A DNA stretch of 64,000 nt from Littorina saxatilis. Its lineage: Eukaryota > Mollusca > Gastropoda > Littorinimorpha > Littorinidae. The translations under genes and the position numbers were made by a program. Below the pieces are notes generated by a model that searched no databases, was not told the origin of the DNA, and saw only the letters and a program-made list of their open reading frames with translations. The stretch lies in assembly GCF_037325665.1 (NCBI RefSeq), contig NC_090246.1, forward strand, positions 12,947,495 through 13,011,494, given 5' to 3'. Shown piece by piece: positions 19,740 to 31,203 of this stretch (position 1 is its first letter; every line of letters begins with the position of its first letter).

Positions 19740-22700
19740 CTGAGATAGTAGAAAGTTGATGTAATATATAGGGTCACAAGTTGAAAAAGAGCGTATGTGT
19801 TTGCAGTTTTTCTGTTTAATTTTTTGTGTGATTGGACTTGGGACATTGTCAGCATTTTTTTTTTTAATGATGCGAGTGTAATGTTGTGTCTATAAATAGT
19901 GTATGCCAATGGCAGAAGGGGGCTTGGGGGTGGAGGAGTGTGGGTGAATAGGTGTGGGTGTGTGTGTATGTCTGCTTGTGTTTTGGGGTGGGTGTGTGGG
20001 TGCGCTTTTATTAAGATCATTTTCAAGAAAAAAGTTCACAGCTTTAAAAAGATTGTCTAGTCTAGGCCAATGGAAACAAATCAACCATGAGTAACAATAG
20101 AGAAATAAGTCGAAGGCTTAACTACAGGTTTATTTCATACTGAGCAATTTCTTCAAGACTAATTACTTAAAGGCTGACATATAGTCCTATTCAATTAGTT
20201 TAATTACTTCCAGGGCTTTTCCCATCGTTGCGGGATGTATAAATTAAGCTTCCTGCAAAGTTTTAGGTTTGAAGTCCTTACCAATTACGAGAAATAATTA
20301 ATTCTTTATTGCTATGTTTAGCAACAGTTCTCCAGGACTTGGGCTATTTTTAGACCGTCAACACAGACAGTACAGCTTCGTCAATCCCCGCGTGAAGGAA
20401 ATCGCTCACCTTCCACGTGCAAAACGTAGTGATATTGACACGCCAGATTAGCGCGGTAGCGTATTGTGCTAAGCAGGAAAGCGCGCTTTTCTGTATTCTT
20501 GTTAACTTCGCAATTTCCGGAAAACATCCACTTTCACTTTGAGACTGTTCTGTTTACATTCGACACTATCAACACCACTTTGCAATACTGAAATAATTTT
20601 TTCTGTGTTTGAAAGCTACAGCCAATCGTTATTATATCCCCTTAGGTACAGTTTTATAACATTATTGGCACATGTAAACAATATGAATTAATTAATGAAC
20701 GCTACGTATATGGCAGCCTTTAAAAAAAGAAACCACTTCAAAAAAAGGACAAACAGAAAAGGAAAAGAATAAAACCCACAATAGACAATATTTACATTTT
20801 TTGAACAAGAAGAGCAAACGCTCGATCGAGTCACTTTCGCAGTTCTGAATATTATATGAGGCATCAGATGGACAGGAAGAAATTGCTATTCACAACACAA
20901 TGAGTCACGTTCACATAAAATTTGAGCCCGGTCACTTTTATAGTTTCCGAGAAAAGCCCAACGTTAAGTTGTGTGTTGCCGAACAGAAAAGGCTAGTTAT
21001 CTCCCTTGTTTTTCTGATAACGTTCGTAAAAGGCTACAGATGTAAATACTTTGATGTAAAGAATAATCCTACAAAGTTTCAATCACATCCGATGAACTTT
21101 GTCAAAGATATAAAATGTCTAATTTTTCCTTTGACGCTGACCTGTGACCTTGAAAAAGGTCAAAGGTCAACGAAACCATCGTTAAAGTGTAGAGGTCATT
21201 GGAGGTCACGACTAAACAAAATATGAGCCCGATCGCTTTGATAGTTTCCGAGAAAAGTCCAACGTTAAGGTGGTGTCTACGGACGGCCGGCCGGACGGCC
21301 GGCCGGACAGACTAACACTGACCGATTACATAGTCACTTTTTCTCAAGTGACTCAAAAAATATGACATTGGACACACTCAAGGCCATGCTAAATAACATG
21401 TTGGTATCAATCCATTTTTAGTTACTATTAATGTTATTTTTATGAGGCTCGACGGCCACCTGAGTTAAAGTTGCACTGGTACTCTGATGCCACAATTGCA
21501 TGGCTCAAGAAAGGGAATTCCAACATTCAATTCATTAGTCTGCATGCAGAAAAGACACCGGCTGTTACTATTTGTCTCATGGATAATTAAATAAATTCAT
21601 TCTTACCAGAGGCAAGGCAGATTCCTGCAATGATGAACGGAAGCAGGCGTGCGCGGTCTCCTTTGCTTTCGCCAAAACAGTTGTAGATCATGAACGCCAA
21701 AGCTACCACAGCCATGATCAGGGACAGGATTCCAAGCGCCTGTACTGCCTTCATCCAGTCTGCACATCAGAAGGAAACGGAAGTCAGAAGGAAACATAAT
21801 GTCAGACTTTTCGTTTAATCATCCGCCAAGATCAGACCATCTTTTAATCATTAAATTAATTCAATCCAGGCGTTCACATTGGATTAGCCTCGCCATGCAC
21901 TTGCAACCAGACCCACAATCAACAGCTGGGCTACGTTTTGCATTGAACTGGACATTTTCTTCTGAATCATATTTGTGAAATACAGTGGTACCTGTGACGT
22001 AAGGACACCCTTGGGACCAGCCAAAAGCGTAGCTAACATTGCAGGTGTCCCTTCGTGACAAGTATATTTTAATCAAATTTATAAACAAAGAGACAACAGA
22101 AGGTGTCCTTTATCGGGAGGTGTCCTCTCATCAGAGAGGTCTTACATTTCAGGTGCCAATGTATACCAAACTTACCCTACCAGCACAAGACATGATACGC
22201 AACATATTTCGATTAAAGTTATACAGTCGAGAAAATTATAGCAATATTTGTAATTTTCATCTTCATGCTCACATAATACAACCACAGGGCTCCCCACAGA
22301 CACTACACCCAGAGACACTACACCCAGAGACACTACACCCAGAGACACCACACCCACAGACACCACACCCACAGACACTACACCCACAGACACCACACCC
22401 ACAGACACCACACCCAGAGACACCACACCCAGAGACACCACACCCAGAGACACTACACCTACAGACACCACACCCACAGACACTACACCCACAGACACTA
22501 CACCCACAGACACTACACCCACAGACACCACACCCACATACACCACACCCACAGACACCACACCCACAGACACTACACCCACAGACACCACACCCACAGA
22601 CACCACACCCACAGACACTACACCCACAGACACCACACCCACAGACACTACACCCACAGACACTACACCCACATGCAGACACTACACCCACAGACACCAC

Positions 22701-25700
22701 ACCCACAGACACCACACCCACAGACACTACACCCACATACACCACACCCACAGACACTACACCCACAGACACTACACCCACAGACACTACACCCAGAGAC
22801 ACCACACCCACAGACACCACACCCACAGACACTACACCCACAGATACTACACCCACAGACACTACACCCACAGACACCACACCCACAGACACCACACCCA
22901 CACCCACCACACCCACAGACACCACACCCACAGACACTACACCCACAGACACTTTGTGAATTTAATATCGACTTATGGAAGGGTTTTTTTAGCCCTTCAA
23001 AAACATCCATTGTTATAAAAATTTATATATCGGTTAGATTCACTCCGTAAATTTTGCGTTGGTATAGACGTGGAAGAACACTTTCTGAAAACAGTACCAG
23101 CAATTATGCATGATAACATATGTAGTGTAAGGGAACCCTCCACTAATTTCTGATAATTCAGCTTCTAATGTATATAGAATCCTATGGTTTCAGCAGCCAT
23201 CCATGCTCTCTCTCTCTCCCACCCCCCCCCCCCCCCCCCTCTCTCTCTCTCTCTGGAGCATGATCTTATTTTCTTTGTTTATTCTTTTTCGTTTTCTGTG
23301 CTAAATTGACTTTTGTGCATTTTATATATGAGAGGGAAAAAAAGGTGTGGGGGGGGGGGGGGGGGTACTGGAAGAAGCCTTTCAGACAGTGCTGGGATGT
23401 CATCTGTAGGATTCAAAGATAGTTACTGCATCAAACCCATGTGTACACCATGTGGATCAATTGTACTGTTTCACTCTTGCTCAGGTTATATTTGACACAT
23501 ACCTCATTATAAACAGGTATACCCTAATTACGTGCTTATAACTTGTCATTCTGCCAAGGCAGACCTACCACTTCACCCTGAGGCTATAATGATAAACCTT
23601 GACTTACATTCTTTGGCTGTAATTTATGGGTGAGAAGACACCAGCAATAATAGAGTGTACCCTCTCATCATGATTTTTTTCTGAGCAAGAAAGGTTTTGT
23701 TCACACACAAGGCACTACCAAGTTTGATTGGTTGCAGTCAAGTCTAACTTATTGGAAGGTTAACTGAGTACAATGGAACCCCCCTTTTAAGACCCCCAAT
23801 TTAAGACCTTCCCCCTTTTAAGACCTTGCTTAGGGCGGGGATGTAGCTCAGTCGGTAGCGCGCTGGATTTGTATCCAGTTGGCCGCTGTCAGCGTGAGTT
23901 CGTCCCCACGTTCGGCGAGAGATTTATTTCTCAGAGTCATCTGTGTGTGCAGACTCTCCTCGGTGTCCGAACACCCCCATGTGTACACGCAAGCACAAGA
24001 CCAAGTGAGCACGAAAAAGATCCTGTAATCCATGTCAGAATTCGGTGGGTTATAGAAACACGAAAATACCCAGCATGCTTCCTCCGAAAACGGCGTATGG
24101 CTGCCTAAATGGCGGGGTAAAAAACGGTCATACACGTAAAATTCCACTCGTGCAAAAAACACGAGTGTACGTGGGAGTTTCAGCCCACGAACGCAGAAGA
24201 AGAAGAAGAAGACGACCTTGTTTTTTTCAGATTGTCTCTTTGTAACCTCTGTAAAGTTACCCCCATTTTAAGATTCCCTCCTTTTTAAGACATGAATTTC
24301 TCCGACTTTTGAAGGTCCTAAAAGGGGGGTTCCACTGTATAACGTTCGACAGTCGATGGACATGTCAAACTGCCGTGAATTCAAACCTTACTGAGTCTTC
24401 ACAGTTAAAAGAGTTGATGTGGGCAAGCTTGTGCATGTTTTGTTTTTGTCTAGACGTTCCATTACTACCAATTTTTCTTTTTTTGAGAGCTGAAAGAGCA
24501 GTTGCTAATACATGTAGACAGTGTCAGTTCAGTATCATTCAAAGAAAAAGCAGTTCATTTAGTTTAAATGAAATGGGCTAATCAAACAGTGCAAATTACA
24601 GGGATATCCTGTAAATGTTCATACAAAGTGTATTCACTATTGTACAGTCATATCCCATGCAGAAAAGAAAAGCCAAAGCAAGGTCGCAGCGACCTCGCTG
24701 CGATCTAAGCAGATCACATCAGCAGGATGTACGTAGTCGCAGCTTCCTGTGATGATCATGATGTTGCCGTGACTTGGAATAACCCGTGAATAATGTCATC
24801 ATCCGTGAATAATGTCACCATCCGCTAAGGATAGCTGGGAGGGGGGAGGGGGGGGGGGGAGAGAAGTGAGGTCATCATTCTGTCTATGTTTACGGAGGAC
24901 TATGGAAAGCTAATGAGGAATGTTGTTAGACCACCAAACCCACTCCATGGAATCAGAATCAGCAGCACACCCTGTGTGCACTTTTGCTCCTAACCCTTCA
25001 TTCCCAATCTGCTTAATTCCCAATCTAAGTTCTTCGCTGAAGAAGTGCTGCCAAGTTTGAATGTCTGTGCAGAGAGAACAAAGTGAGGTCAGGGGTCAGG
25101 GGTCAGTCAACAAAAGGCCAGTGTCCTGTCCTGGCCCAGCTACAGTGGAACCCCCCTTTTAAGACATTCAACAATCTGAGAAAATCAGGTCTCAAATTTA
25201 AAAAGGAAGGAACTTGTCTTAAAATGGGGGTAACTTTACAGAGCTTATGAACAGACAATCTGAAAAAGCAAGGTCTAAAAAAGGAGGAAGTCTAAAATTG
25301 GGGGGGTCTTAAAAGGGGGGTAACTTTACACAGCTTATGAACAGACAATCTGAAAAAGCAAGGTCTAAAAAAGGAGGAAGTCTAAAATTGGGGGGTCTTA
25401 AAAGGGGGTAACTTTACACAGCTTATGAACAGACAATCTGAAAAAGCAAGGTCTAAACAAGTCGCGTAAGGCGAAAATACAACATTTAGTCAAGTAGCTG
25501 TCGAACTCACAGAATGAAACTGAACGCAATGCAACGCAGCAAGACCGCATACTCGTAGCATCGTCAGTCACCCGCTCACGGCAAAGACAGTGAAATTGAC
25601 AAGAAGAGCGGGGTAGCAGTTGCGCTCAGAAGGATAGCACGCTTTTCTGTACCTCTCTTTGTTTTAACTTTCTGAGCGTGTTTTTAATCCAAACATATCA

Positions 25701-28700
25701 TATCTATATGTTTTTGGAATCAGGAACCGACAAGGAATACGATGAAAGTGTTTTTAAATTGATTTCGAAAATTTAATTTTCATATTAATTTTTATATATT
25801 TAATTTTCAGAGCGTGTTTTTAATCCAAATATAACATATTTATATGTTTTTGGAATCAGCAAATGATGGAGAATAAGATAAATGTAAATTTGGATCGTTT
25901 TTTAAAAAAAAAATTTTCTTTTCAATTTTCAGATTTTTAATGACCAAAGTCATTAACTAGTTTTTAAGCCACCAAGCTGAAATGCAATACCGAAGTCCGG
26001 GCTTCGTCAAACATTACTTGACAAAAATTTCAACCAATTTGGTTGAAAAATGAGGGCGTGACAGTGCCGCCTCAACTTTCACGAAAAGCCGGATATGACG
26101 TCATCAAAGACATTTATCAAAAAAATGAAAAAAACGTATGGGGATATCATACCCAGGAACTCTCATGTCAAATTTCATAAAGATCGGTCCAGTAGTTTAG
26201 TCTGAATCGCTCTACACACACACACAGACAGACACACACACACACACACACACGCACATACACCACGACCCTCGTCTCGATTCCCCCCTCTACGTTAAAA
26301 CATTTAGTCAAAACTTGACTAAATGTAAAAAGGAGGGAGTCTGAAATTGTGGTGTCTTAAAAGGGGGGTAACTTTACACAGCTTATGAACAGACAATCTG
26401 AAAAAGCAAGGTCTAAAAAAGGAGGAAGTCTAAAATTGGGGGGTCTTAAAAGGGGGGTAACTTTACACAGCTTATGAACAGACAATCTGAAAAAGCAAGG
26501 TCTAAAAAAGGAGGAAGTCTAAAATTGGGGGGTGTCTTAAAAGGGGGGTAACTTTACACAGCTTATGAACAGACAATCTGAAAAAGCAAGGTCTAAAAAA
26601 GGAGGAAGTCTAAAATTGGGGGGTCTTAAAAGGGGGGTAACTTTACACAGCTTATGAACAGACAATCTGAAAAAGCAAGGTCTAAAAAAGGAGGAAGTCT
26701 AAAATTGGGGGGTCTTAAAAGGGGGGTTCCACTGTATTTCTTCAAGTTCAACTTCCACTCAGGAGGCTCACTGCTAGTGTGAAGAAAGGTGGGAGTGGTA
26801 TGGAGCAGTGGAGACTGTAAACAAAGCAAGGAAAACCCCATTGTGTAGTCTAGTCTCATTATGAGACCAACTAACTTAACCAAAGGCCTCAAAAAGGTTA
26901 GGCCAAAAAAAAAAAGGTCTGTTTACGGTAACATAGGCCAAAAAAATATGGTCGGTAGGTCGGGATTTTTTTTTTTTTTTTTTTCCCAAAAAACCATATT
27001 TTTACGTTATTTTGCAAAAAAAACAAGATTTTTTTTTTTTTTTTCCCCAAATGCCAAAAAAAAGTCTAGGGTCGCGCGAAAAAAAAATAGGGTCGGTCGG
27101 GTTACCGTAAACAGACCTTTTTTTTGGGGGGGCCTTAATGAAAATACTAGATTGCAGGGAAAAAAATATGTACATGTAGCTGGAGAGAAAAACACCAACC
27201 GAATATCAGTGAAGCCACTGAAGGGCACGCTTGTTTTGACTGTTTATCAACCTCTACAAGTTGCCCCATGTGAGCTCTGTAATTGTCACACTGATCTAAT
27301 CTTTACATTTTCGTTCTTTTTTCAGTGATAACACACCCACAGGCCTTTATTTGGAGCATGTCATCAACTTTTCACCGTTTTTGTTGTTTGTGAGTTTTTT
27401 GGGTGTTTTTTTTCCCTAGTGTTTTTCACTACATTGTACACCAATCGATTCTCAGTAAATGGACTGCCACATATGTTGCAAGACCACTTTTATTTCACTT
27501 GCCCCCCCCCCCCTCCCCCCACACTTTTGGATTTCTAGGCTGGAACCCCAATGATGCTTCATGTTTCACCACATGTCATCAGAATGATCAGACCAAACAG
27601 CCAATGGGCGAACTAGCCTTTAGGGTTAACCTGCTTTCCGAGAATTATCAGATCTTGGTGCAATTTTCTAGATGGGAATGCGGTTTTCCCAGGATTGGGT
27701 TCTAAAAATGGAGACTTAGGTGTACTTTTAGTAAGGACAAAATAAAAATCCTTGACATTGAGGGTCGAACACAACCAACCCTATTTTCTTCTGCCGATCC
27801 CAAATATTTTTTTCCCCACTTTTGAAAAAAAAAATTAAGTTCATAAACTAATGGACATGATTCAAGATTGTGTGCTGCCTTTTTACATTTAGTCAAGTTT
27901 TGACTAAATGTTTTAACATAGAGGGGAGAATCGAGACAAGGGTCGTGGTGTATGTGTGTGTGTGTGTGTCTGTGTGTGTGTGTGTGTAGAGCGATTCAGA
28001 CCAAACTACTGGACCGATCTTTATGACATTTTTCATGAGAGTTCCTGGGTATGATATCCCCAGCTATTTTTTCATTTTTTTGATAAATGTGTTTGATGAC
28101 GTCATATCCGGCATTTTGTAAAAGTTGAGGCGGCACTGTCACACCCTCAATTTTTCAATCAAATTGATTGAAATTTTGGCCAAGCAATCTTCGACGAAGG
28201 CCGGACTTTGGTATTGCATTTCAGCTTGGAGGCTTAAAAATTAATTAATGACTTTGGTCATTAAAAATCTGAAAATTGTAATTAAAATTATTTTTTTTAT
28301 AAAACGATCCAAAATTACGTTTATTGTATTCTTCATCATTTTCTGATTCCAAAAACATATAAATATGTTATATTCGGATTAAAAACAAGCTCTGAAAATT
28401 AAAAATATAAAAATTATGATTAAAATAAAATTTCCGAATTCGATTTAAAAACAATTTCATCTTATTCCTTGTCCGTTCCTGATTCCAAAAACATATAGAT
28501 ATGATATGTTTGGATTAAAAGCACGTTCAGAGAGTTAACAAAAATAGAGAAATAGAAAACCGTGCTATCGATATTCTCCTCGGCGCAACTGCTACCGCGC
28601 TTTTCTGGATTGTTAATTTCACTGCCTTTGCCACGAGCGGTGGACAGACGATGCTACGAGTGTACGGTCTTACGGAAAAAATGCAATGCGTTCAGTTTCA

Positions 28701-30416
28701 TTCTGTGAGTTTGACTGAGCTTGACTAAATGTTGTATTTTCGCCTTACGCGACTTGTTTTTTTTATTGCACTGAACATGACAGTGTATGAATCAGCAACC
28801 ACAAATAAGTGTACTTAAAAAAAAATTATATATATATATATACATGTACAGTGATGTACATTTTTCTAGCAGCCTTTAGGACAATTGTCCTGAAGACTGA
28901 AAATCAATAGGACACAGTGTCCTGAGATTGCAATTTCAATAGGACAAAAACACGACTCGTAAAACCGCATTTAAAAAGATTTTTCAGTTTAAATTCTTCC
29001 ACCTTCCGCGACTGTCATGACTAGATACTCAAAGGATTGAATCACATTTCAAAGTTATTTGAACAGTTGTCGGTTTTTTTTCACTGCCCATCTGTCGACA
29101 ATGTTTTTCAGGTAGGCATCTGACCGTTCTGCGGGTCCCTCAAGTTTTGCTTTCAGGATCATATGCATGTCCTGGGTTTTGACACACAATCGGTTTCTTC
29201 GAGCCGTACACACCAAGTTCTGTACACTGAATCCTCTCTCAATGATTTATTGCTGAGCCAATGAATGCACTCGAGGCAACATATGGGTTCGGTTTTCTTT
29301 TTTTCTTCTTGATCCAACTTGAGGATAAATTAATTCAAAGAATCAGATCCTATATGGTGCCTCGTTCACTCAACAAACTAATCACACGCAGTGCATACTT
29401 TCGCTTGGCAAAACCGAAACCAGCTTTCCTCACGCAGTGTTTACTTTCACTTGGCAAAACCGAAACAAGCTTTCCTCTTGAAAATTGAACAGTCCGCATG
29501 TCCGCTTCATTGTCAAAAACGATCGGACCCTTGACCACTTCTTCTGTAGGTTAATCGGACCTGTGTCCTGCTGGGGTTAAAGCTATAGGTCCTGGGGAAA
29601 TTGGATCGGTCAGAGACCGGAGACCGACTAAAATGTACATCACTGCATGTATAATACATGCATAAGCTGATATATAATCATATAATATATATATAATATA
29701 TCATACATGATAAATATATATATAAAAAAAATTGTAAAGGTCATGTATCATGAATTCTGTTTCAAGATGTTTCCTTCATAATCATGTAGGCTTACTCAGC
29801 AGCTTCAACCCCAGTACATGAAAAACCAAACTGCGGAATTACATTAATTTTTAGTGTGTGCGTGTGTTTTGCCCAGTTGTTCTTTTTCTGCGTGTTTTTT
29901 TCCTTTCCCAGTCAATTGCTTGGTTGTTGTTGATTGGTTCGTTTTTTGTTGTTTTGTTCTTTTTTTTTGGGGGGGGGGATGATAAAAAAAAATCGTTTTG
30001 TTTTGTTTTGTCAAATTTAACGTTCCAACAACTTACCTTTCTTGTTTTTTGATTTAATATGATAAAAACAAAGCTTCCTACCTGGCACAGAGTCAGAATC
30101 CGGTTTCAGACAGAAGGAAGAAGCGCTGTAGAAATCGTCGCCCTGACCACCCGGAGAGTCCGACTGTCCGCTCTGGTCAGCACCACCCTCCCCCTCACCG
30201 CCCAAGTGAGTGGCACCGTCCGGAGGGCCGCTCATCTGTCCCGTGTTGCGTTTCAGGCAGACCTTCCACAGTCCCATTCGGATACTCATGGCCATTGGAC
30301 CGTGGGTTTGCAGGGACATCCACGCTGATCCAGTTGTGTGTCACGAAACCTACCACGTGTAAAACTACCGCTACCAGCAGAATGCCGAAGCCTAATACTC
30401 TGAAGACGGCAACCAT
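19468..30416 (-). CDS. Claudin/PMP22-type four-span membrane protein, 3 exons, frame conflict in exon 1
   Basis: Join of exons 30416-30082, 21759-21607 and 19739-19468. Transmembrane segments in order: VLGFGILLVAVVLHVVGFV; ALGILSLIMAVVALAFMIY; FIIAGICLASG joined to ITLLIGVIVYGAEY; FALEAVSAVLTILVSAAVAV. The first outer loop holds HNWISV and, in another frame, GLWKVC, together the W-GLW-C pattern of claudins and relatives. Exons 2 and 3 join at phase 1 without conflict. Exon 1 is 335 nt and read from its ATG would end in phase 2, while exon 2 needs phase 1; GLWKVC lies in the frame that fits exon 2. So either a one-base assembly error lies between them or the locus is damaged. Such proteins act at cell junctions or as small membrane adaptors; the specific role is unknown. 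Confidence 0.8.
20811..21350 (+). mobile_element. H2 element (Helentron/HINE-like)
   Basis: It starts ACAAGAA-GAGC-AAAC-GCTC, then GATCGAGTCACTTT. It ends with the hairpin AGTCACTTTTTCTCAAGTGA and an A run. It carries AAAGGTCAAAGGTCA (a DR1 of AGGTCA) and GGCCGGCC repeats. It lies in intron 2 of the claudin-like gene. Its 108-codon open frame is identical to those in the copies at 47450 and 61392, so the family moved recently. This is repeat DNA, not a gene. Confidence 0.75.
21607..21759 (-). CDS. Claudin-like exon 2
   Basis: The acceptor GTGCAG precedes ACTGGATGAAG. The exon encodes WMKAVQALGILSLIMAVVAL then IYNCFGESKGDRARLLPF and the start of span 3 (IIAGICLAS). The donor is GTAAGA at phase 1. 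Confidence 0.85.
21983..22161. mobile_element. M2 MITE (TA-flanked, CAGTGGTACC ends)
   Basis: The ends are TA-CAGTGGTACCTG and CAGGTGCCAATG-TA, with an interior of GGTGTCCT-type motifs. The ends resemble M1, so it is probably the same superfamily. It lies in claudin-like intron 1. A related fragment ends at about 56845. Confidence 0.65.
22293..22955. repeat. 12-bp minisatellite, about 55 units
   Basis: The unit is CACACCCACAGA with T/C and A/G variants. As the period is a multiple of three it keeps reading frames open on both strands (TTPTD, HPQTP, GVVSV and GCSVCG patterns). These frames are not evidence of genes. It lies in claudin-like intron 1. Confidence 0.92.
22956..23770. other. Claudin-like intron 1; CT and poly-C/G runs
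   Basis: There is a (CT)n(C)n(CT)n tract at about 23207-23255 and a G run at about 23348-23366. No exon recognised. Confidence 0.6.
23771..24337. mobile_element. M1 MITE copy carrying a full-length SINE
   Basis: TA-flanked ends are CAATGGAACCCCCCTTTTAA and AAAAGGGGGGTTCCACTG. Interrupted by S1 at 23829-24213, with a GACCTTG duplication of MITE sequence on both sides. Confidence 0.85.
23829..24213 (+). mobile_element. S1 SINE, type A tRNA-like head, full length
   Basis: The head GGGGATGTAGCTCAGTCGG has an A box (TAGCTCAGTCGG) and a weaker B box (GTGAGTTCGTCCCC), with an anticodon-arm-like CTGG-ATTTGTAT-CCAG. The common S1 body and an (AAG)n tail follow. Target duplication GACCTTG (23822-23828 and 24214-24220). 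Confidence 0.87.
24338..25142. other. Claudin-like intron 1, no feature recognised
   Basis: Unique-looking sequence with a G-rich run near 24840-24860. No exon or repeat identified. Confidence 0.5.
25143..26734. mobile_element. M1 MITE expanded into a tandem array and interrupted by H1
   Basis: TA-flanked ends are CAGTGGAACCCCCC (25143) and GGGGGGTTCCACTG (ends 26734). The interior repeats an 88-93 bp unit (marker AACTTTACACAGCTTATGAA at 25322, 25410, 26370, 26459, 26550, 26639, plus a variant near 25229). H1 at 25457-26333 lies inside one unit. Confidence 0.88.
25457..26333 (+). mobile_element. H1 element (Helentron/HINE-like), near full length
   Basis: It starts AACAAG-TCGC-GTAAG-GCGA and ends with the hairpin CATTTAGTCAA-AAC-TTGACTAAATG plus TAAAAAG. 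A (CA)n tract lies at about 26216-26255. It sits inside the M1 tandem array. Confidence 0.8.
26901..27134. mobile_element. M3 MITE, PIF/Harbinger-like
   Basis: The ends are GGCCAAAAAAAAAAAGGTCT and AGACCTTTTTTTTGGGGGGGCC with inner GTTTACGGTAAC / GTTACCGTAAAC. TTA duplication at 26898-26900 and 27135-27137. Confidence 0.8.
27138..27879. other. Claudin-like intron 1, no feature recognised
   Basis: Unique-looking sequence with a C run at about 27504-27520. No exon or repeat identified. Confidence 0.5.
27880..28758 (-). mobile_element. H1 element (Helentron/HINE-like), near full length, inverted
   Basis: Its 3' hairpin (CATTTAGTCAAG-TTT-TGACTAAATG) is at the left and its 5' mini-hairpin (TCGCC-TTAC-GCGA on the plus strand, then CTTGTTT) is at the right. 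It contains a TG-rich tract matching the CA tract of the copy at 25457. Confidence 0.8.
28849..29645 (-). mobile_element. hAT-like DNA transposon remnant with 6-bp duplication
   Basis: Inverted ends are CAGTGATGTACATTTT and AAAATGTACATCACTG. Target duplication is CATGTA (28843-28848 and 29646-29651). On the minus strand about 29250-29080 encodes ERGFSVQNLVCTARRNRLCV and, further on, LEGPAERSDAYLKNIVDRW, which matches the RGFS..N...RNRL...GP pattern of the C-terminal dimerisation region of hAT transposases. It is too short for a full transposase, so a deletion derivative. Confidence 0.75.
29646..30081. other. Claudin-like intron 1, AT-rich start
   Basis: (TA)n-rich sequence at 29660-29735 and T/G runs near 29960-29990. 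No other feature. Confidence 0.55.
30082..30416 (-). CDS. Claudin-like exon 1 (contains the frame conflict)
   Basis: It opens MVAVFRVLGFGILLVAVV (first membrane span) and HNWISVDV. The continuation GLWKVCLKRNTGQMSG and the Gly/Asp/Ser-rich loop down to FCLKPDSDSVPG are one frame away. The donor is GTAGGA after CCAG. An unusual feature is the long, low-complexity outer loop (GGEGEGGADQSGQSDSPGGQ). Confidence 0.75.
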
Positions 30417-30760
30417 TTTTGTTTCGTTTCAAGTTAGTTTGTTTTTTTGGGTCGATTTTCTCGGACGTCCAGCTCTCTGGAATGACGCAGAAAAACACAC
30501 CGCCTCAATTCTCCGAGGGATAGAACTCAGCAGGCGACTGATAGTTTTGTTGTCAGGTCACTGAAAACTGAAAATTCCTTATCTGTCGCTGTATTCTTGT
30601 GTCTTGATTCTTCACGGTGAGCACAAGGATGGGCTAAGCTTAGTGTTTTCGTGCGGGTGCAGGTCAGAATACTGCGGCGGCGCGCTTTGAAAGCGCTAGC
30701 CAATCATTTCACTCCGCTAAAAGTGCGAGATTTCTCAGCAATGCATTTCTCCGCGACGCA
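30417..30760 (-). promoter_or_regulatory. Presumed claudin-like promoter/5' UTR
   Basis: This region lies upstream of the ATG at 30416. It contains a GC-rich, CpG-containing stretch (about 30650-30760) and a CCAAT box (GCCAATCA, 30699-30706 on the plus strand). No TATA box seen. Assigned by position. Confidence 0.4.
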
Positions 30761-30825
30761 TGGGAGAGTCAGCATATGTAGGCACATGAACTTGACAATT
30801 TTCGGAAAACGTTTGTTTTGAACAA

Positions 30826-31203
30826 AACAACAAGTCGCGTAAGGCGAAAATACAATATTTAGTCAAGTAGCTGTCGAACTCACAGAATGAAACTGAACGC
30901 AATGCCATTTTTCAGCAAGACCGTATACTCGTAGCATCGTCAGTCCACCGCTCATGGCAAAAGCCGCATATGACGTCATCAAAGACATTTATCAAAAAAA
31001 TGAAAAAAACGTTCGGGGATTTCATACCCAGGAACTCTCATGTCAAATTTCATAAAGATCGGTCCAGTAGTTTAGTCTGAATCGCTCTACACACACACAC
31101 AGACACACACACGTACGCACATACACCACGACCCTCGTTTCGATTTCCCCTCGATGTTAAAATATTTAGTCAAAACTTGACTAACTTGACTAAATATAAA
31201 AAG
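30826..31203 (+). mobile_element. H1 element, internally deleted
   Basis: The 5' end is AACAAG-TCGC-GTAAG-GCGA, and the 3' hairpin ATTTAGTCAA-AAC-TTGACTAAC is followed by TTGACTAAATATAAAAAG. About 500 bp of the interior is missing compared with 25457-26333. It lies just upstream of the claudin-like gene. Confidence 0.78.

Noticed and set aside
20900-21226. 108-codon open frame seen identically at three places
   Set aside because: It is part of the H2 mobile repeat with no protein features; identity reflects recent copying of the repeat.
22039-22959. 306-codon open frame and its antisense counterparts
   Set aside because: They are produced by a 12-bp minisatellite whose period keeps all frames open.
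23837-23908. tRNA gene (also 48471 and 63020)
   Set aside because: A and B boxes are present, but the cloverleaf is imperfect and each is the head of a SINE with body and tail.
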